DNA from: Bacteroidales bacterium UBA4363
Lineage (GTDB): Bacteria > Bacteroidota > Bacteroidia > Bacteroidales > Paludibacteraceae
DNA length: 61,552 nt
Reading direction: 5' to 3'
Assembly (NCBI GenBank): GCA_002393965.1
Contig: DGSL01000027.1
Location: forward strand, 74,131 to 135,682
Numbering within the stretch: the stretch's first letter is position 1; each line of letters opens with the position of its first letter. A program made the translations under genes and the position numbers. The notes under the pieces were generated by a model. It did not search any database and had not been told where the DNA came from. It saw nothing but the letters and a program-made list of their open reading frames with translations. Positions 8,801 to 17,020 of the stretch are shown in pieces.

Positions 8801-10550
8801 CAAGCTGATTCGTCTTCATGTCGGAAGGCAGAGCGGTGAAGTCATCGTCGGAGAAGTTCCACCAGTCGGAGACGGTGGAAGCGCCGCCGTCGGTGACGTT
8901 GACGGTGGCAGTAGCAGCGGCGGAGGTCAGTTCATGTGCCGTAGCGGTGACGGAGAGGTTGATGGCTCCTGCGGCGGTCGGCGTACCGGAGACGGTCACG
9001 CTCTTGCCGTCGGCAGCCACGACGTAGGAGAGTCCAGTACCGTCGATGCCGGTCACGGCGAACGTAGCTACGGAATCGGAAGTGAAGACTACCGGCGTGA
9101 TCGCCGATCCGAGCGTCACGTTCTGCGAACCCGGTGTTGCGGTTACGGCCGGAGCGATCGGGTCGTCTGGAGTAGGAGTAGAACCTTCTCCTGTGAGGTT
9201 GGCGAGATATGGGATTGTCTTGCCTGATAGGAGTTTGTCGGAGGTGATGGTAAGAGCCGGGTTCTCGGCAGCACCGACGGAAATGCCCGACACGGTGCAT
9301 GATCTGCTTTCTCCAGGCAGAAGGCCTTTGAGAGATGTCGTAGATCGGACATTCTTAACGGTTACATAAGCATCGTGGTAGATTGGTGCCACACCGTTAT
9401 TCTTGACAGTAGCGGAGATGCTGGTTCCATCGGTTGAATAGGCTGTTATCTCGAAACTGTATCCGGCTTTCATTCTTGCTTCGTTGAGACGACTTGCCGT
9501 GGCATAAGGTCCGTCAGGGGCATCGTTTCCGATGATATAGGAAATGTGGTATTTAGCAGCAGCATCTTCCCAAGTCACGCCGTACATGCCGTCAGGATTC
9601 AGGAAGTTATGTTGATCGTTTTCGGTGTAGTAACTGATTTCACCGCCGCCCGGTGCTCTTTTCCACCGGTCTTTACCCATGGTTATCCATTCGGTTTCGT
9701 TCCAACCTTCGCCTTGAGCGATATCATGTTTGGCGTGCATGAAAGAGTCGTCGAAGAGACCGAAATTGAGTCCCAGCAGCGTGCTGTTTCCTGCAATCGG
9801 GGTATAGGAGTCGTCAGCGGCATCGATGGAAATGCTCCAAGGAGTGTTCTTGAACGTTGCGTTGATATGTTGGAGGAACTCGCTCTGGTAGGCATCGTCT
9901 GGGAAGTATTTGCCCTTCCATCCAGAAGGAAGTCCGTTGTCATCGAAGATATGGTATTCGCTCCAGTGACCGAATCCGACTTGGATGAATGCGATACGAG
10001 GGTCGTTGTCGTACCGAGCAGCGAAATCGGTATAGAACTGTTTGGTAAACCATTTGAGCTCATCGTTGGTCCAGTCAGCATAGAAGGTTTTTCCATCTCC
10101 CTTCACTGTCTTGCTGTATTCCGGTCCATAGCCGTAGCTTCCGTTCTTTATATAGAGCGGAACGGCGGTGGCACCGGCTTGGTTGCAGGTACAGGTCGAG
10201 ATGTTCTTGAGAGTCTCGTTAGGGTATTCGTAGCGGAATCGAATGATGGCCTGATGTCCGCGCGAAACAATGTCGTTCAGTAAATTCTCGAACGATGTCC
10301 AGTTGTACTGGATTACTCCGTCGGTTTTACCTGTTACCACCTGGCATGGAAGACAGTAGCTGTATTCCAGCGAGATGGAGTTCTGCAGGTCGCTGTGGTC
10401 TGCGGCTTGTTCAGGCCAGAACACGATACCCTTCAATGGTTCGGGCGAAGAGATGGTGCTTTGCAGTGTCAGGTTGCGAGCGGAGAGGCTGCAACCAAAC
10501 AGAAGCACGCACAGAAAGGCAAGAGCCTTTTGCAGTGATAAAGACTTCAT
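5871..10550 (-). CDS. large secreted DUF4874/DUF4832 protein with six Ig-like repeats and T9SS-like tail
   Basis: 1559 residues. A signal peptide (LAFLCVLLFGCSLSA, residues 9-23) precedes a TIM-barrel-like DUF4874/DUF4832 head to about residue 460 (KGIVFWPEQ, IIRFRYEYP, FIQVGFGHWSEYH), typical of secreted glycan-active or uncharacterised proteins. Then come six putative-Ig repeats of about 88 residues, near 468-555, 713-800, 808-894, 1054-1142, 1300-1389 and 1394-1484, each with PVVFTSDSVATF and KSVTVSG. They alternate with two related beta-sandwich modules opening SDWWNFSDDDF (about 557-712 and 896-1052) and one different module (about 1146-1296). The last 74 residues end in VSKKLSK and resemble a type A T9SS sorting domain, so the protein is probably exported by T9SS and surface-anchored. 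It has its own promoter and terminator. The ligand or substrate is unknown. Confidence 0.85.
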   Translation of the reverse strand: MKSLSLQKALAFLCVLLFGCSLSARNLTLQSTISSPEPLKGIVFWPEQAADHSDLQNSISLEYSYCLPCQVVTGKTDGVIQYNWTSFENLLNDIVSRGHQAIIRFRYEYPNETLKNISTCTCNQAGATAVPLYIKNGSYGYGPEYSKTVKGDGKTFYADWTNDELKWFTKQFYTDFAARYDNDPRIAFIQVGFGHWSEYHIFDDNGLPSGWKGKYFPDDAYQSEFLQHINATFKNTPWSISIDAADDSYTPIAGNSTLLGLNFGLFDDSFMHAKHDIAQGEGWNETEWITMGKDRWKRAPGGGEISYYTENDQHNFLNPDGMYGVTWEDAAAKYHISYIIGNDAPDGPYATASRLNEARMKAGYSFEITAYSTDGTSISATVKNNGVAPIYHDAYVTVKNVRSTTSLKGLLPGESRSCTVSGISVGAAENPALTITSDKLLSGKTIPYLANLTGEGSTPTPDDPIAPAVTATPGSQNVTLGSAITPVVFTSDSVATFAVTGIDGTGLSYVVAADGKSVTVSGTPTAAGAINLSVTATAHELTSAAATATVNVTDGGASTVSDWWNFSDDDFTALPSDMKTNQLVRGLRILATSSKNVTTGSSSYTFSDGEALSNYIDLKGGGAKDANRSLKFKVNGSCTITAYAQASGSRTVVFATDAGSNLENTQITGSGYHVLTQEYVGTADSIQIFSKSSGIKFYGIKVSYSGSSTPVAPVVTATPASQNVTLGSTIAPVVFTSDSVATFAVTGTEGTGLTYVVAADGKSVTVSGTPTAAGAINLSVTATAHELTSAAATASVNVTSTTPTPVAPVVSATPASQNVTLGSAIAPVVFTSDSVATFVVTGTEGTGLTYVVAADGKSVTVSGTPTAAGAINLSVTATAHELTSAAATASVNVTDGGSSSVSDWWNFSDDDFAAVFDASGSLSSNAVVRGLRLLAASGKNMTYSNKENTFTDGEKLTYCIDTKGKGTANANRAFKFKVNGPCTIKAYAQATDARTVIFATDAGTSNENNDITGSGYFIVSYKYTGAADSIQMYSSSSAIKFYGIKVIYGASGPDAPVVTATPASQNVTLNDAITPVVFTSDSVATFAVTGIDGTGLSYDVAADGKSVTVSGTPTAAGTINISVTATAHELTSDAATATVNVTDGSAPSSVCIDLTLGAAPTVSNGGIPAQLQNARYAAYTAGSSYESTGFKCGKAADSLVVDLKDDPTLSFKSFTIQVTYDYSKAIVKASTGVITYGYISEHGSTSVQNVDITSTDGTATRTVNLPAGTKYLALVRNVGTSMTINSLCFELEEGTAPAPTPVAPVVTVDVPSQIVIAGAAITPVVFTSDSVATFSVTGIEGTGLTYDVATDGKSVTVSGAPTAEGAINISVTATAHELTSAAATSDITVNKAPVAPVVTVDVPSQIVIAGAAITPVVFTSDSVATFSVTGIEGTGLSYDVAADSKSVTVSGAPTAAGTINISVTATAHELTSDETTSSVIVETPTPVEETEGSQIVWTYENNIVSISGIEASSMKVISFSGNEIVAAKGNAIDVTVAPQQFIVVAVDSKGKTVSKKLSK
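6100..9153 (-). repeat. six Ig-like coding repeats of about 260 nt
   Basis: Intragenic repeats near 6100-6363, 6388-6645, 7126-7383, 7870-8127, 8152-8412 and 8896-9153. The two leftmost copies differ at only about 9 of 180 aligned bases over their best part, and the 7870 and 8152 copies are similarly close. Identity this high at synonymous sites points to recent duplication or gene conversion, and would allow copy-number change by recombination. Confidence 0.9.
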
Positions 10551-10603
10551 ATAATAAATAGATTTAAGGTTTGTTTATACAACAATAAACAGTACGAACA
10601 ATG

Positions 10604-10634
10604 CAAAAGTAAACATTTTGTTATGTAATTCCAA
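10604..10634 (-). promoter_or_regulatory. promoter of the DUF4832 repeat protein gene
   Basis: TACTTTTG (complement of 10604-10611) with TTGG 19 bp upstream (complement of 10631-10634). The predicted start near 10597 gives a leader of about 46 nt to the ATG at 10550. Confidence 0.7.
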
Positions 10635-10919
10635 GAATTGTGTCTGAAAATTGGTTTTTTTTACAATACTCATCATTCTATAAACAATTTATTATCAGTT
10701 ATTTTGTGATTCAAGTATGGTCTTTAAAGAAAGAAAAAGTGAGAAAATGTATTCTGCGAGCGATGGGCGGATTTGTTTGAAATGACATCCTATCATCGCA
10801 TCGTTTGTGCAAGCAGGGGGACGGTACTTGGGTGCACTGATTTCCCTGTCTGTGATTATTGGAAGAAACTTTTGATTGGACGGGTGGGTCTGTCAGAACG
10901 AACAGGAATGTATGTGCGG

Positions 10920-10965
10920 TCATTCATTTCCTGGCAGAGTATTGATGACGGCGGAGGATGAATAC
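10920..10965 (-). pseudogene. possible relic of a tcdA 3' end
   Basis: Read leftward, this encodes SSAVINTLPGNE followed by a stop. The true tcdA ends ASAVINGLLKNE and stop, so 8 of 11 aligned residues match in the same frame at the same distance from the stop. A 16-nt stretch is identical in both. A second identical 15-mer (ATTGGACGGGTGGGT) lies downstream of both stops, at 10875-10889 here and 18-32 near tcdA, with about 136 bp fewer between. No further tcdA sequence is visible upstream. The rest of the 10561-11065 gap shows only the two flanking promoters. Confidence 0.4.
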
Positions 10966-11015
10966 GTGTCTTTGTCAGTCAGTTATTGAAAAAAAGGAGA
11001 TTTTCGTTTTTTTTC

Positions 11016-11023
11016 TATATTTG
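11016..11023 (+). promoter_or_regulatory. -7 element upstream of pyrH
   Basis: TATATTTG, 42 bp before the pyrH ATG. A -33 element at the right spacing is not obvious. Confidence 0.5.
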
Positions 11024-11065
11024 TAAAATATTAATCAATCGTCTGAAGAAATAAGGAAAGCGGGT

Positions 11066-11779
11066 ATGGTTCGATTTAAACGTATTTTACTAAAGTTGAG
11101 TGGCGAGTCGCTCATGGGGGAGAAGCAATATGGGATTGATGAAGTCCGTCTCTCGGAGTACGCGGAACAGATAGCGGAAATACATAAGATGGGTGTAGAG
11201 ATAGGGATTGTCATTGGCGGAGGAAATATCTTCCGGGGATTGAGTGGCAGTTCCAAGGGATTTGACCGAGTGAAGGGAGATCAGATGGGTATGTTGGCAA
11301 CGGTCATCAACAGTCTGGCGCTGAGTTCAGCCTTGAACTCCAAGGGTGTAAAGGCGCGAGTGTTGACGGCGATCCGAATGGAGCCTATCGGAGAATTCTA
11401 CAGCAAGCAGAAGGCATTGGAAACGATTGAAAGAGGAGAGATTGCTATCTTCTCGGCAGGAACTGGGAATCCTTATTTCACAACGGATACCGGTTCGTCG
11501 TTGCGTGCTATAGAGATAGAAGCCGATGTTATGTTGAAGGGAACAAGGGTGGATGGAATCTATACGGCAGATCCGGAGAAGGATCCGACAGCCACGAAGT
11601 TTGAGGAGATAACGTACGATGAAATCTATACACGAGGGCTGAAGGTGATGGATCTCACTGCCACGACGATGTGTAAGGAGAACGGTATGCCTATTTATGT
11701 CTTTGATATGGACAAAGTGGGTAATCTCAAGAAGGTGATGATGGGTGAGAAGATCGGCACCCTTGTGAAGTTAGCATAG
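11066..11779 (+). CDS. pyrH: UMP kinase
   Basis: Phosphorylates UMP to UDP in pyrimidine nucleotide synthesis; an amino-acid-kinase-fold hexameric enzyme in the cytoplasm. It starts with FKRILLKLSGESLMG, followed by VIGGGNIFRG (phosphate binding), FSAGTGNPYFTTDTG (UMP binding), and DGIYTADP and KVMDLTA near the C-terminus. 237 residues, the normal length. ATG at 11066 fits the family start. It is followed after 41 nt by frr, the conserved pyrH-frr order, so the two are likely co-transcribed from the promoter at 11016. Confidence 0.97.
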   Translation: MVRFKRILLKLSGESLMGEKQYGIDEVRLSEYAEQIAEIHKMGVEIGIVIGGGNIFRGLSGSSKGFDRVKGDQMGMLATVINSLALSSALNSKGVKARVLTAIRMEPIGEFYSKQKALETIERGEIAIFSAGTGNPYFTTDTGSSLRAIEIEADVMLKGTRVDGIYTADPEKDPTATKFEEITYDEIYTRGLKVMDLTATTMCKENGMPIYVFDMDKVGNLKKVMMGEKIGTLVKLA

Positions 11780-11820
11780 CAAAACAGAAAACAAACAATA
11801 AAATTTTTACAGAAAGAAAA

Positions 11821-12381
11821 ATGGCAGAAGTAAAAGAATACCTCGCTAAGGCGGAGGAACAGATGGAGGAGTCTATCTTGTATTTGGATGAGGCATTGGG
11901 ACGTATCCGAGCCGGGAAGGCCAATGTGAAGATATTGGATCCTATCCGTATAGACTATTATGGAACGCAGGCTTCCATCAGTTCGGCAGCATCGGTGACG
12001 ACACCTGACCAGCGTACCATTGCTATTCAGCCGTGGGAGAAAAACATGCTGTCCGTGATAGAGCGTGCCATCATCAATTCGGAGATTGGGATCATGCCGA
12101 TCAACAATGGAGAGATGCTTCGCCTACAGATACCGCCGCTCACAGAGGAGCGTCGTAGGGAATTGGTCAAGAAGTGTAAGCAGGAATGTGAAAATGCGAA
12201 GATGACGGTTCGTAATGCACGCAGAGATGCCATTGAGGGTTTGAAGAAGGCCGTCAAAGACGGTATGAGCGAGGACGTTGAAAAGGACGGCGAAGCAGAG
12301 GTTCAGAAGATTCACGACAGATATATCAAGAAGATCGACGAGTTGTTTGCGGCAAAGGAAAAAGAGGTGATGACTGTCTGA
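11821..12381 (+). CDS. frr: ribosome recycling factor
   Basis: Splits post-termination ribosomes together with EF-G. The whole 186-residue protein is RRF. It has a helical stem with RIRAGKANVKILDPI near the N-terminus, the IQPWEKNML hinge region, and a C-terminal helix with RRELVKKCKQECENAKMTVR. The length is standard and the ATG follows an AT-rich spacer with a GAAAGA purine run. It lies directly downstream of pyrH. Confidence 0.97.
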   Translation: MAEVKEYLAKAEEQMEESILYLDEALGRIRAGKANVKILDPIRIDYYGTQASISSAASVTTPDQRTIAIQPWEKNMLSVIERAIINSEIGIMPINNGEMLRLQIPPLTEERRRELVKKCKQECENAKMTVRNARRDAIEGLKKAVKDGMSEDVEKDGEAEVQKIHDRYIKKIDELFAAKEKEVMTV

Positions 12382-12562
12382 GGTCGGTTCATTATCTTTT
12401 TTTCAATCGATCAGCAGACCTTTTGTTTTCTATTGGTCGTGACCGTTATTTCTTGCCAAGGCAATGATTCGGTCGAGTTATCATTGTTCTTTTGGCTCAT
12501 CGAAAAATTTGACTCAGCCCTTTGGTATATCGAAAGGATTTGTTCGTTCAATAAATGAAGGG

Positions 12563-13486
12563 ATGGAAGGATTGGTGATAAAAAATACGGGAAGTTGGTA
12601 TATCGTCCGGACGGAAGAAGGTCGGGACTATGCTTGCAAAGTGAAGGGAACCTTCCGTTTGCGAGATATACGCAGTACGAACCCCGTAGCAGTCGGGGAC
12701 AGGGTTTACTTTGAGACGGACAAAGAAGAAACCGGTCTGATATCGGATATTGCTGACCGCAAGAATTATATTATCCGTCGATCGAGCAATCTTTCGAAAG
12801 CCTCTCAAATCATAGCGGCCAATCTGGATCTTTTTGTGCCTGTGGTGACTGTCCGTCATCCTGAGACATCACCTGTTTTCATAGACCGGTTGTTGGTTAC
12901 GGCTGAGGCATACGGTATTCCTGCGGTTCTAGTCTTTAATAAAATTGATTTGTACGATCCTTTCGATCTGGAGTATCTGGAAGGATTGGAGACGTTGTAT
13001 CATTCGATAGGATATGGGACGCTCCGAACCTCGTCTGTCACTGGTGAAGGGGTTGACGAACTGCGTGCGCTTCTTAGTGGGAAGGTGACCTTGTTCTCTG
13101 GAAATTCGGGTGTCGGCAAGTCCACGTTGGTCAATGCCATGGAGGGGGAAGAGGTGGCGCGAACCAATGATATTTCTTCCTATCATAAAAAGGGTATGCA
13201 TACGACCACCTTTTCAGAAATGTATGCGATGAAGAACGGAGGATATATCGTCGATACGCCTGGAGTCAAAGGATTCGGAGTCGTTGATATGAAAAAGGAT
13301 GAGATCTCGCACTATTTTCCAGAGATATTCCGAGAATCGAAAGGGTGTCGTTTTGCCAACTGCCAGCACATCAACGAGCCGGGATGTGCTGTAAAGGAGG
13401 CGGTCGAGTCCCATGTGATCAGTGAATCCCGCTATAACAGTTATCTAAGCATACGTGATGACGAAAGTGAGTCCAAGTATCGTTAA
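12563..13486 (+). CDS. rsgA: small ribosomal subunit biogenesis GTPase RsgA
   Basis: A circularly permuted GTPase that checks late 30S maturation. It has an N-terminal OB fold ([19 protein letters not shown]). The G motifs come in permuted order: NKID first, then the P-loop [10 protein letters not shown], then DTPG. A C-terminal zinc motif reads [17 protein letters not shown] at 12563 gives 307 residues, matching the family; the frame is open back to 12464, but that stretch has no family similarity. It sits in a rightward run of ribosome genes. Confidence 0.96.
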   Translation: MEGLVIKNTGSWYIVRTEEGRDYACKVKGTFRLRDIRSTNPVAVGDRVYFETDKEETGLISDIADRKNYIIRRSSNLSKASQIIAANLDLFVPVVTVRHPETSPVFIDRLLVTAEAYGIPAVLVFNKIDLYDPFDLEYLEGLETLYHSIGYGTLRTSSVTGEGVDELRALLSGKVTLFSGNSGVGKSTLVNAMEGEEVARTNDISSYHKKGMHTTTFSEMYAMKNGGYIVDTPGVKGFGVVDMKKDEISHYFPEIFRESKGCRFANCQHINEPGCAVKEAVESHVISESRYNSYLSIRDDESESKYR

Positions 13487-13541
13487 GGTATCCGTCTTTG
13501 CCCGGTGATGGGCGAGGATAAAGAGGCAGGGATGTTGTCCG

Positions 13542-14756
13542 ATGAGAAGTTACAGCAATAGATATCGATGGATTAAGATCAGCTTCGTGATGGCTGCGTT
13601 GCTGATCATTGTTACTACGATCGTTTTGGTGCATCGTTTCGAGCAGTCCATGCTGAAGAATGAGGAAGGGCGTATCGCCTTGTGGGCGGAGTCCATGATG
13701 CGTTTGGCGGAAGCAGACGAGGAAGAGGACGTGTCCTTTCTGTTGAAGATCATCAACTCCAATGATGACATCCCAGTACTCCTTGTAGATGAAGCGGGTC
13801 GGTTGGTAGGTGGAGAGAGTGGAGCCCGTAATATCCAGTTGCCTGCATCGTCGGCGGAGCAGGAGTCTTATGTCCGAAAATGTGTGACACAATTCTCCAA
13901 GATTCACTCTCCCATTCGCATTGATGTGGGAGATGGATTTCAATATGTCTATTATGATGAGAGCGCGACGCTGCGCAATGTCCGATACTTTACGTTCGGC
14001 ATATTGTCAGTCGTATCGATCTTCTGTCTTATGCTTTTGTTTTTCTTCCTCAGTGTCCGCCGGTCGGAGCAAGACGATGTGTGGGTTGGTCTGAGTAAAG
14101 AAACGGCTCATCAGTTGGGTACTCCCATCTCGTCGCTCAATGGGTGGGTAGAACTGATGCGTATGAAGCATTCGGAAGACGAGGAGATGTATGGGGAGAT
14201 GGACAAGGATATCCACCGTTTGCAGGTTATCACGGAGCGATTCTCAAAGATAGGGTCTCGTCCGGAGTTAAAACCGGCGGATATCCGTAATGTAGTGGAG
14301 GCGGCGTTAGGCTATATGCGTCAGCGTGCCTCCAAAGGGACGGAGATCGGATTTATCAGTCAGTGTGAGGAGGGTTTAGAAATCCCGCTTAACGTACCGT
14401 TGTTTGAGTGGGTCATTGAAAATCTGTGTAAGAATGCCATGGACGTGATGGGAGGAAGGGTAGGTCGGATTGACGTACTGATGACGGAGGACGATGCTCA
14501 CGTGACGATTGACGTCACAGATACGGGAATCGGCATTCCGAAGTCGAAATGGGATGATGTCTTCAAGGCGGGTTATACAACCAAGAGTCGTGGCTGGGGG
14601 CTTGGGTTGTCGTTGGCCAAGCGCATTGTGAATGAATATCACAAAGGACGAATCTTTGTCAAGTGGAGCGAAGAGGGCTGTGGTACAACCTTCAGTATTG
14701 TGCTCGCAAAACAAGAGAATAGGAAGAAAAAGAAAGAGAAGAAACAAAAAAAGTAA
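13542..14756 (+). CDS. membrane sensor histidine kinase (orphan)
   Basis: 404 residues. TM helix 1 is about 12-31, a sensor segment of about 115 residues is probably periplasmic, and TM helix 2 is about 149-170. There follow a divergent H-box (KETAHQLGTPISSL, presumed phosphorylated His190), an N-box (NLCKNAMDVM), G1 (DTGIGIP) and G2 (WGLGLSLAKRIV) of the HATPase domain, and a lysine-rich tail. No HAMP domain and no response regulator is adjacent, so the partner is unknown. It starts 55 nt after rsgA and precedes DUF177-rpmF. The signal cannot be inferred. Confidence 0.88.
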   Translation: MRSYSNRYRWIKISFVMAALLIIVTTIVLVHRFEQSMLKNEEGRIALWAESMMRLAEADEEEDVSFLLKIINSNDDIPVLLVDEAGRLVGGESGARNIQLPASSAEQESYVRKCVTQFSKIHSPIRIDVGDGFQYVYYDESATLRNVRYFTFGILSVVSIFCLMLLFFFLSVRRSEQDDVWVGLSKETAHQLGTPISSLNGWVELMRMKHSEDEEMYGEMDKDIHRLQVITERFSKIGSRPELKPADIRNVVEAALGYMRQRASKGTEIGFISQCEEGLEIPLNVPLFEWVIENLCKNAMDVMGGRVGRIDVLMTEDDAHVTIDVTDTGIGIPKSKWDDVFKAGYTTKSRGWGLGLSLAKRIVNEYHKGRIFVKWSEEGCGTTFSIVLAKQENRKKKKEKKQKK

Positions 14757-14766
14757 CACGAAAGAC

Positions 14767-14796
14767 TTGTTATGAAAGATAATAAGTGTAACTTTG
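14767..14796 (+). promoter_or_regulatory. promoter of the DUF177-rpmF unit
   Basis: TTG at 14767-14769, a 19-bp spacer, then TAACTTTG at 14789-14796. The predicted start is about 20 nt before the DUF177 ATG at 14824. Confidence 0.65.
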
Positions 14797-14823
14797 CAAA
14801 GTTTTTTCGTAAAGTCGAAAAAT

Positions 14824-15351
14824 ATGGAATCCTTTGATTATTACCGAATAGACTTACGTTCGCTTCCGGTTGGAAAGAGTGAGTTTCGGTATGAATTGGA
14901 TGATTCGTTTTTTGTTTCCAAAGAGGGGACTGAGATAACGGGAGGTCATTTAGATGTTGAAGTCTCGGTTCGTTCTGGAGAGACGTTTGACGTAGAGGTC
15001 GGTATTCATGGTACGATCACGATTCCCTGTAATCGATGTCTGGATGACGTGGAAGTGCCGATAGATGTCGAGGATCGCTTTTTTGTGAGGATGGGTGAGG
15101 CAGAGTTGGACGAAGGTGACGATCTGCTGATAGTAGATGAGAAGGAAGGAGTCTTGGATCTGGAATGGCATTTGTATGAGCTCATCGCACTTCAAATACC
15201 GATTGTCCATGAACATGAAGAGGGGCAGTGTAATCCAGAGATGATGAGTCAGCTGGAGCGTCATGGAGCGGGATGCCGCACGGAAAAGACGGAACCGGAC
15301 GAACGTTGGAATGCGTTGAAGAAACTGGCGGAAAAGCAAGGGAGTCTTTGA
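14824..15351 (+). CDS. DUF177 / YceD family protein
   Basis: 175 residues. DUF177 proteins sit upstream of rpmF in most bacteria, and YceD homologues have been linked to 23S rRNA accumulation. Visible family features are the IPCNRCLDDVEVPI motif in the first half and the acidic VDEKEGVLDLEWHLYELIALQIP segment (given here in shortened form: WHLYELIALQIP), followed by a conserved Cys in QCNPEM. ATG at 14824 is used; an earlier in-frame ATG at 14794 overlaps the promoter. It has its own promoter and is 107 nt before rpmF. Confidence 0.88.
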   Translation: MESFDYYRIDLRSLPVGKSEFRYELDDSFFVSKEGTEITGGHLDVEVSVRSGETFDVEVGIHGTITIPCNRCLDDVEVPIDVEDRFFVRMGEAELDEGDDLLIVDEKEGVLDLEWHLYELIALQIPIVHEHEEGQCNPEMMSQLERHGAGCRTEKTEPDERWNALKKLAEKQGSL

Positions 15352-15458
15352 TCAGAGACTTGTGAGTCTTTTTTAGAGAAAGACACGCAGGAATGTCTGA
15401 CAGGCAATGAAGCCCATTAAAATAAAAGAAGAAAACAAAACATATTAAATAAAAAAAC

Positions 15459-15653
15459 ATGGCACATCCTAAACGAAGACAATCGAACAGAAGAACTGCA
15501 GCAAGAAGAACTCACTATGTGGCAAAAGCACCTACCTTGGTAGCATGCCCTAACTGCGGAGCTTTGCATATTTTTCATACTGTATGTCCTGAATGTGGGT
15601 TCTACAGAGGGAAGCTGGCAATCTCCAAGGAGACAGAGTCTTTGGAGAAATAG
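15459..15653 (+). CDS. rpmF: 50S ribosomal protein L32
   Basis: 64 residues, starting AHPKRRQSNRRTAARRTHY as in all L32. A zinc ribbon follows with CPNC and CPEC. This is the zinc-binding form rather than a C-minus paralogue. Its place between DUF177 and fabH is the usual Bacteroidota order; plsX is absent here. Confidence 0.97.
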   Translation: MAHPKRRQSNRRTAARRTHYVAKAPTLVACPNCGALHIFHTVCPECGFYRGKLAISKETESLEK

Positions 15654-15696
15654 GAACCGTCGCTACCTGGTCTAATAGCAGGGAAAAAAAGGTTTT

Positions 15697-15734
15697 CGAA
15701 TCGGCTTTTTGCAGAAAGTCCGATTCGTTTATTT
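15697..15734 (+). terminator. intrinsic terminator after rpmF
   Basis: CGAATCGG and CCGATTCG (15697-15704 and 15720-15727) pair perfectly. The stem extends with CTTT/AAAG across one bulged base and is followed by TTTATTT. Confidence 0.8.
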
Positions 15735-15895
15735 AGAACAGTTCTTTTTTTGAGCCATGGTATAGAGTCCAAGCAATCTTGGTTCTGTATATCTGGTTTG
15801 ATAAAAAGCAATTCATATAAAATACTCTCCAATTTCTTGTATTTGCGGAGAAAGTGATGGCAGATCAGTAGGTAATCCCCCAAAAAACAATCGCT

Positions 15896-16882
15896 ATGTA
15901 TGCAGCAATTACCGGAGTCGGTGGCTATGTCCCAGACTATGTTCTGACAAACGATGAGTTGAGCAGAATGGTTGATACCAACGATGAGTGGATCATGTCC
16001 CACGTTGGCATCAAGGAGCGTCGTATCCTCAAGGGCGAGGGTGTGGGTTCATCGGAAATGGGAGCTTTGGCAGTAAAGCAATTGTTGGAAAAGACGGGTG
16101 TCGGCGCAGACGAGATTGAGTTGGTGATATGCGCAACGACCACGCCGGATCATGTCTTTCCGAATTGTGGATCGATGATATGTGACAAGGTGGGAATCAA
16201 GAATGCTTTTGCTTTTGACCTGTCGATTGCTTGTTGTGGTTTTCTGACCGCGATGGAGACGGCTTCGTCTTTCATTCAGAGTGGAAGATACAAGAAGGTC
16301 ATTGTCGTCTGTGCGGAGAAGATGTCCAGTATCACTGATTATACGGACCGTTCCACGTGTCCGCTTTTTGGTGACGGTTCTGCGGCAGTGCTTCTTGAGC
16401 CGAACAATGAGTACGGCTGGATGGATGCTGAAATCCACACGGATGGAAGTGGAGGTCAGTTCCTGAAGCTTCCGGCAGGAGGTTCTGCTTATCCAGCTAC
16501 GGAGGAAACTGTACGGGATCACATGCATTATCTTTGGCAGAAAGGTCCTACGGTTTATAAGTTTGCCGTCACGCACATGGCAGATGTCTCGGCCTCGATC
16601 ATGGAGCGTAATCATCTTCGTTCGGAGGATGTCAATTGGTTCATTCCTCATCAGGCAAACCTGCGAATTATTGATGCTGCGGTGAATCGTATTAACGTCC
16701 CTTATGACAAGGTACTGATCAACATTCAGCGTTATGGAAATACCTCGGGAGCAACGATTGCCCTGTGTCTATGGGATTTCGAGAAACGTCTGAAGAAGGG
16801 AGACAATATTGTCATGGCTGCTTTTGGAGCGGGTTTTTCCTGGGCAGGAGCCTATATGAAGTGGGCTTATGATCCTCGTTGA
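15896..16882 (+). CDS. fabH: 3-oxoacyl-ACP synthase III (FabH)
   Basis: Condenses acyl-CoA primers with malonyl-ACP to start fatty acid synthesis. A thiolase-fold enzyme of 328 residues. The catalytic Cys is in SIACCGF (Cys113), the active-site His in HQANLRIID, and the Asn in GNTSGAT. The N-terminus ([18 protein letters not shown]) is typical. The second Cys next to the catalytic one replaces the common Ser and is a minor variant. It is bounded by terminators on both sides, so it is probably transcribed alone. Confidence 0.96.
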   Translation: MYAAITGVGGYVPDYVLTNDELSRMVDTNDEWIMSHVGIKERRILKGEGVGSSEMGALAVKQLLEKTGVGADEIELVICATTTPDHVFPNCGSMICDKVGIKNAFAFDLSIACCGFLTAMETASSFIQSGRYKKVIVVCAEKMSSITDYTDRSTCPLFGDGSAAVLLEPNNEYGWMDAEIHTDGSGGQFLKLPAGGSAYPATEETVRDHMHYLWQKGPTVYKFAVTHMADVSASIMERNHLRSEDVNWFIPHQANLRIIDAAVNRINVPYDKVLINIQRYGNTSGATIALCLWDFEKRLKKGDNIVMAAFGAGFSWAGAYMKWAYDPR

Positions 16883-16906
16883 CAAGAGCGACAGATGCTG
16901 AAAAAG

Positions 16907-16935
16907 AAAGCACGACTATCAAAGCCGTGCTTTTT
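16907..16935 (+). terminator. intrinsic terminator after fabH
   Basis: AAAGCACG (16907-16914) and CGTGCTTT (16926-16933) form an 8-bp stem followed by TTTTTG, 25 nt after the fabH stop. Confidence 0.8.
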
Positions 16936-17020
16936 GTATCTCTCGAAGAATGTCCTATGCAATCGTGAATGAAGAATTCTGTTTAGAAACGAAAAATACA
17001 ATAGACTTTTGTTCAATGCC

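Noticed and set aside
10711..10961. A small gene in the 10.6-11.0 kb gap
   Set aside because: Open frames here lack ribosome sites and similarity; the only recognisable trace is the short tcdA-like segment.
12382..12562. N-terminal extension of rsgA from 12464
   Set aside because: The 33 extra residues have no family similarity; the ATG at 12563 matches the family start.
15654..15895. plsX between rpmF and fabH
   Set aside because: The gap is only about 240 bp with a terminator; no PlsX-like coding. The absence of plsX at this place is usual for the phylum.
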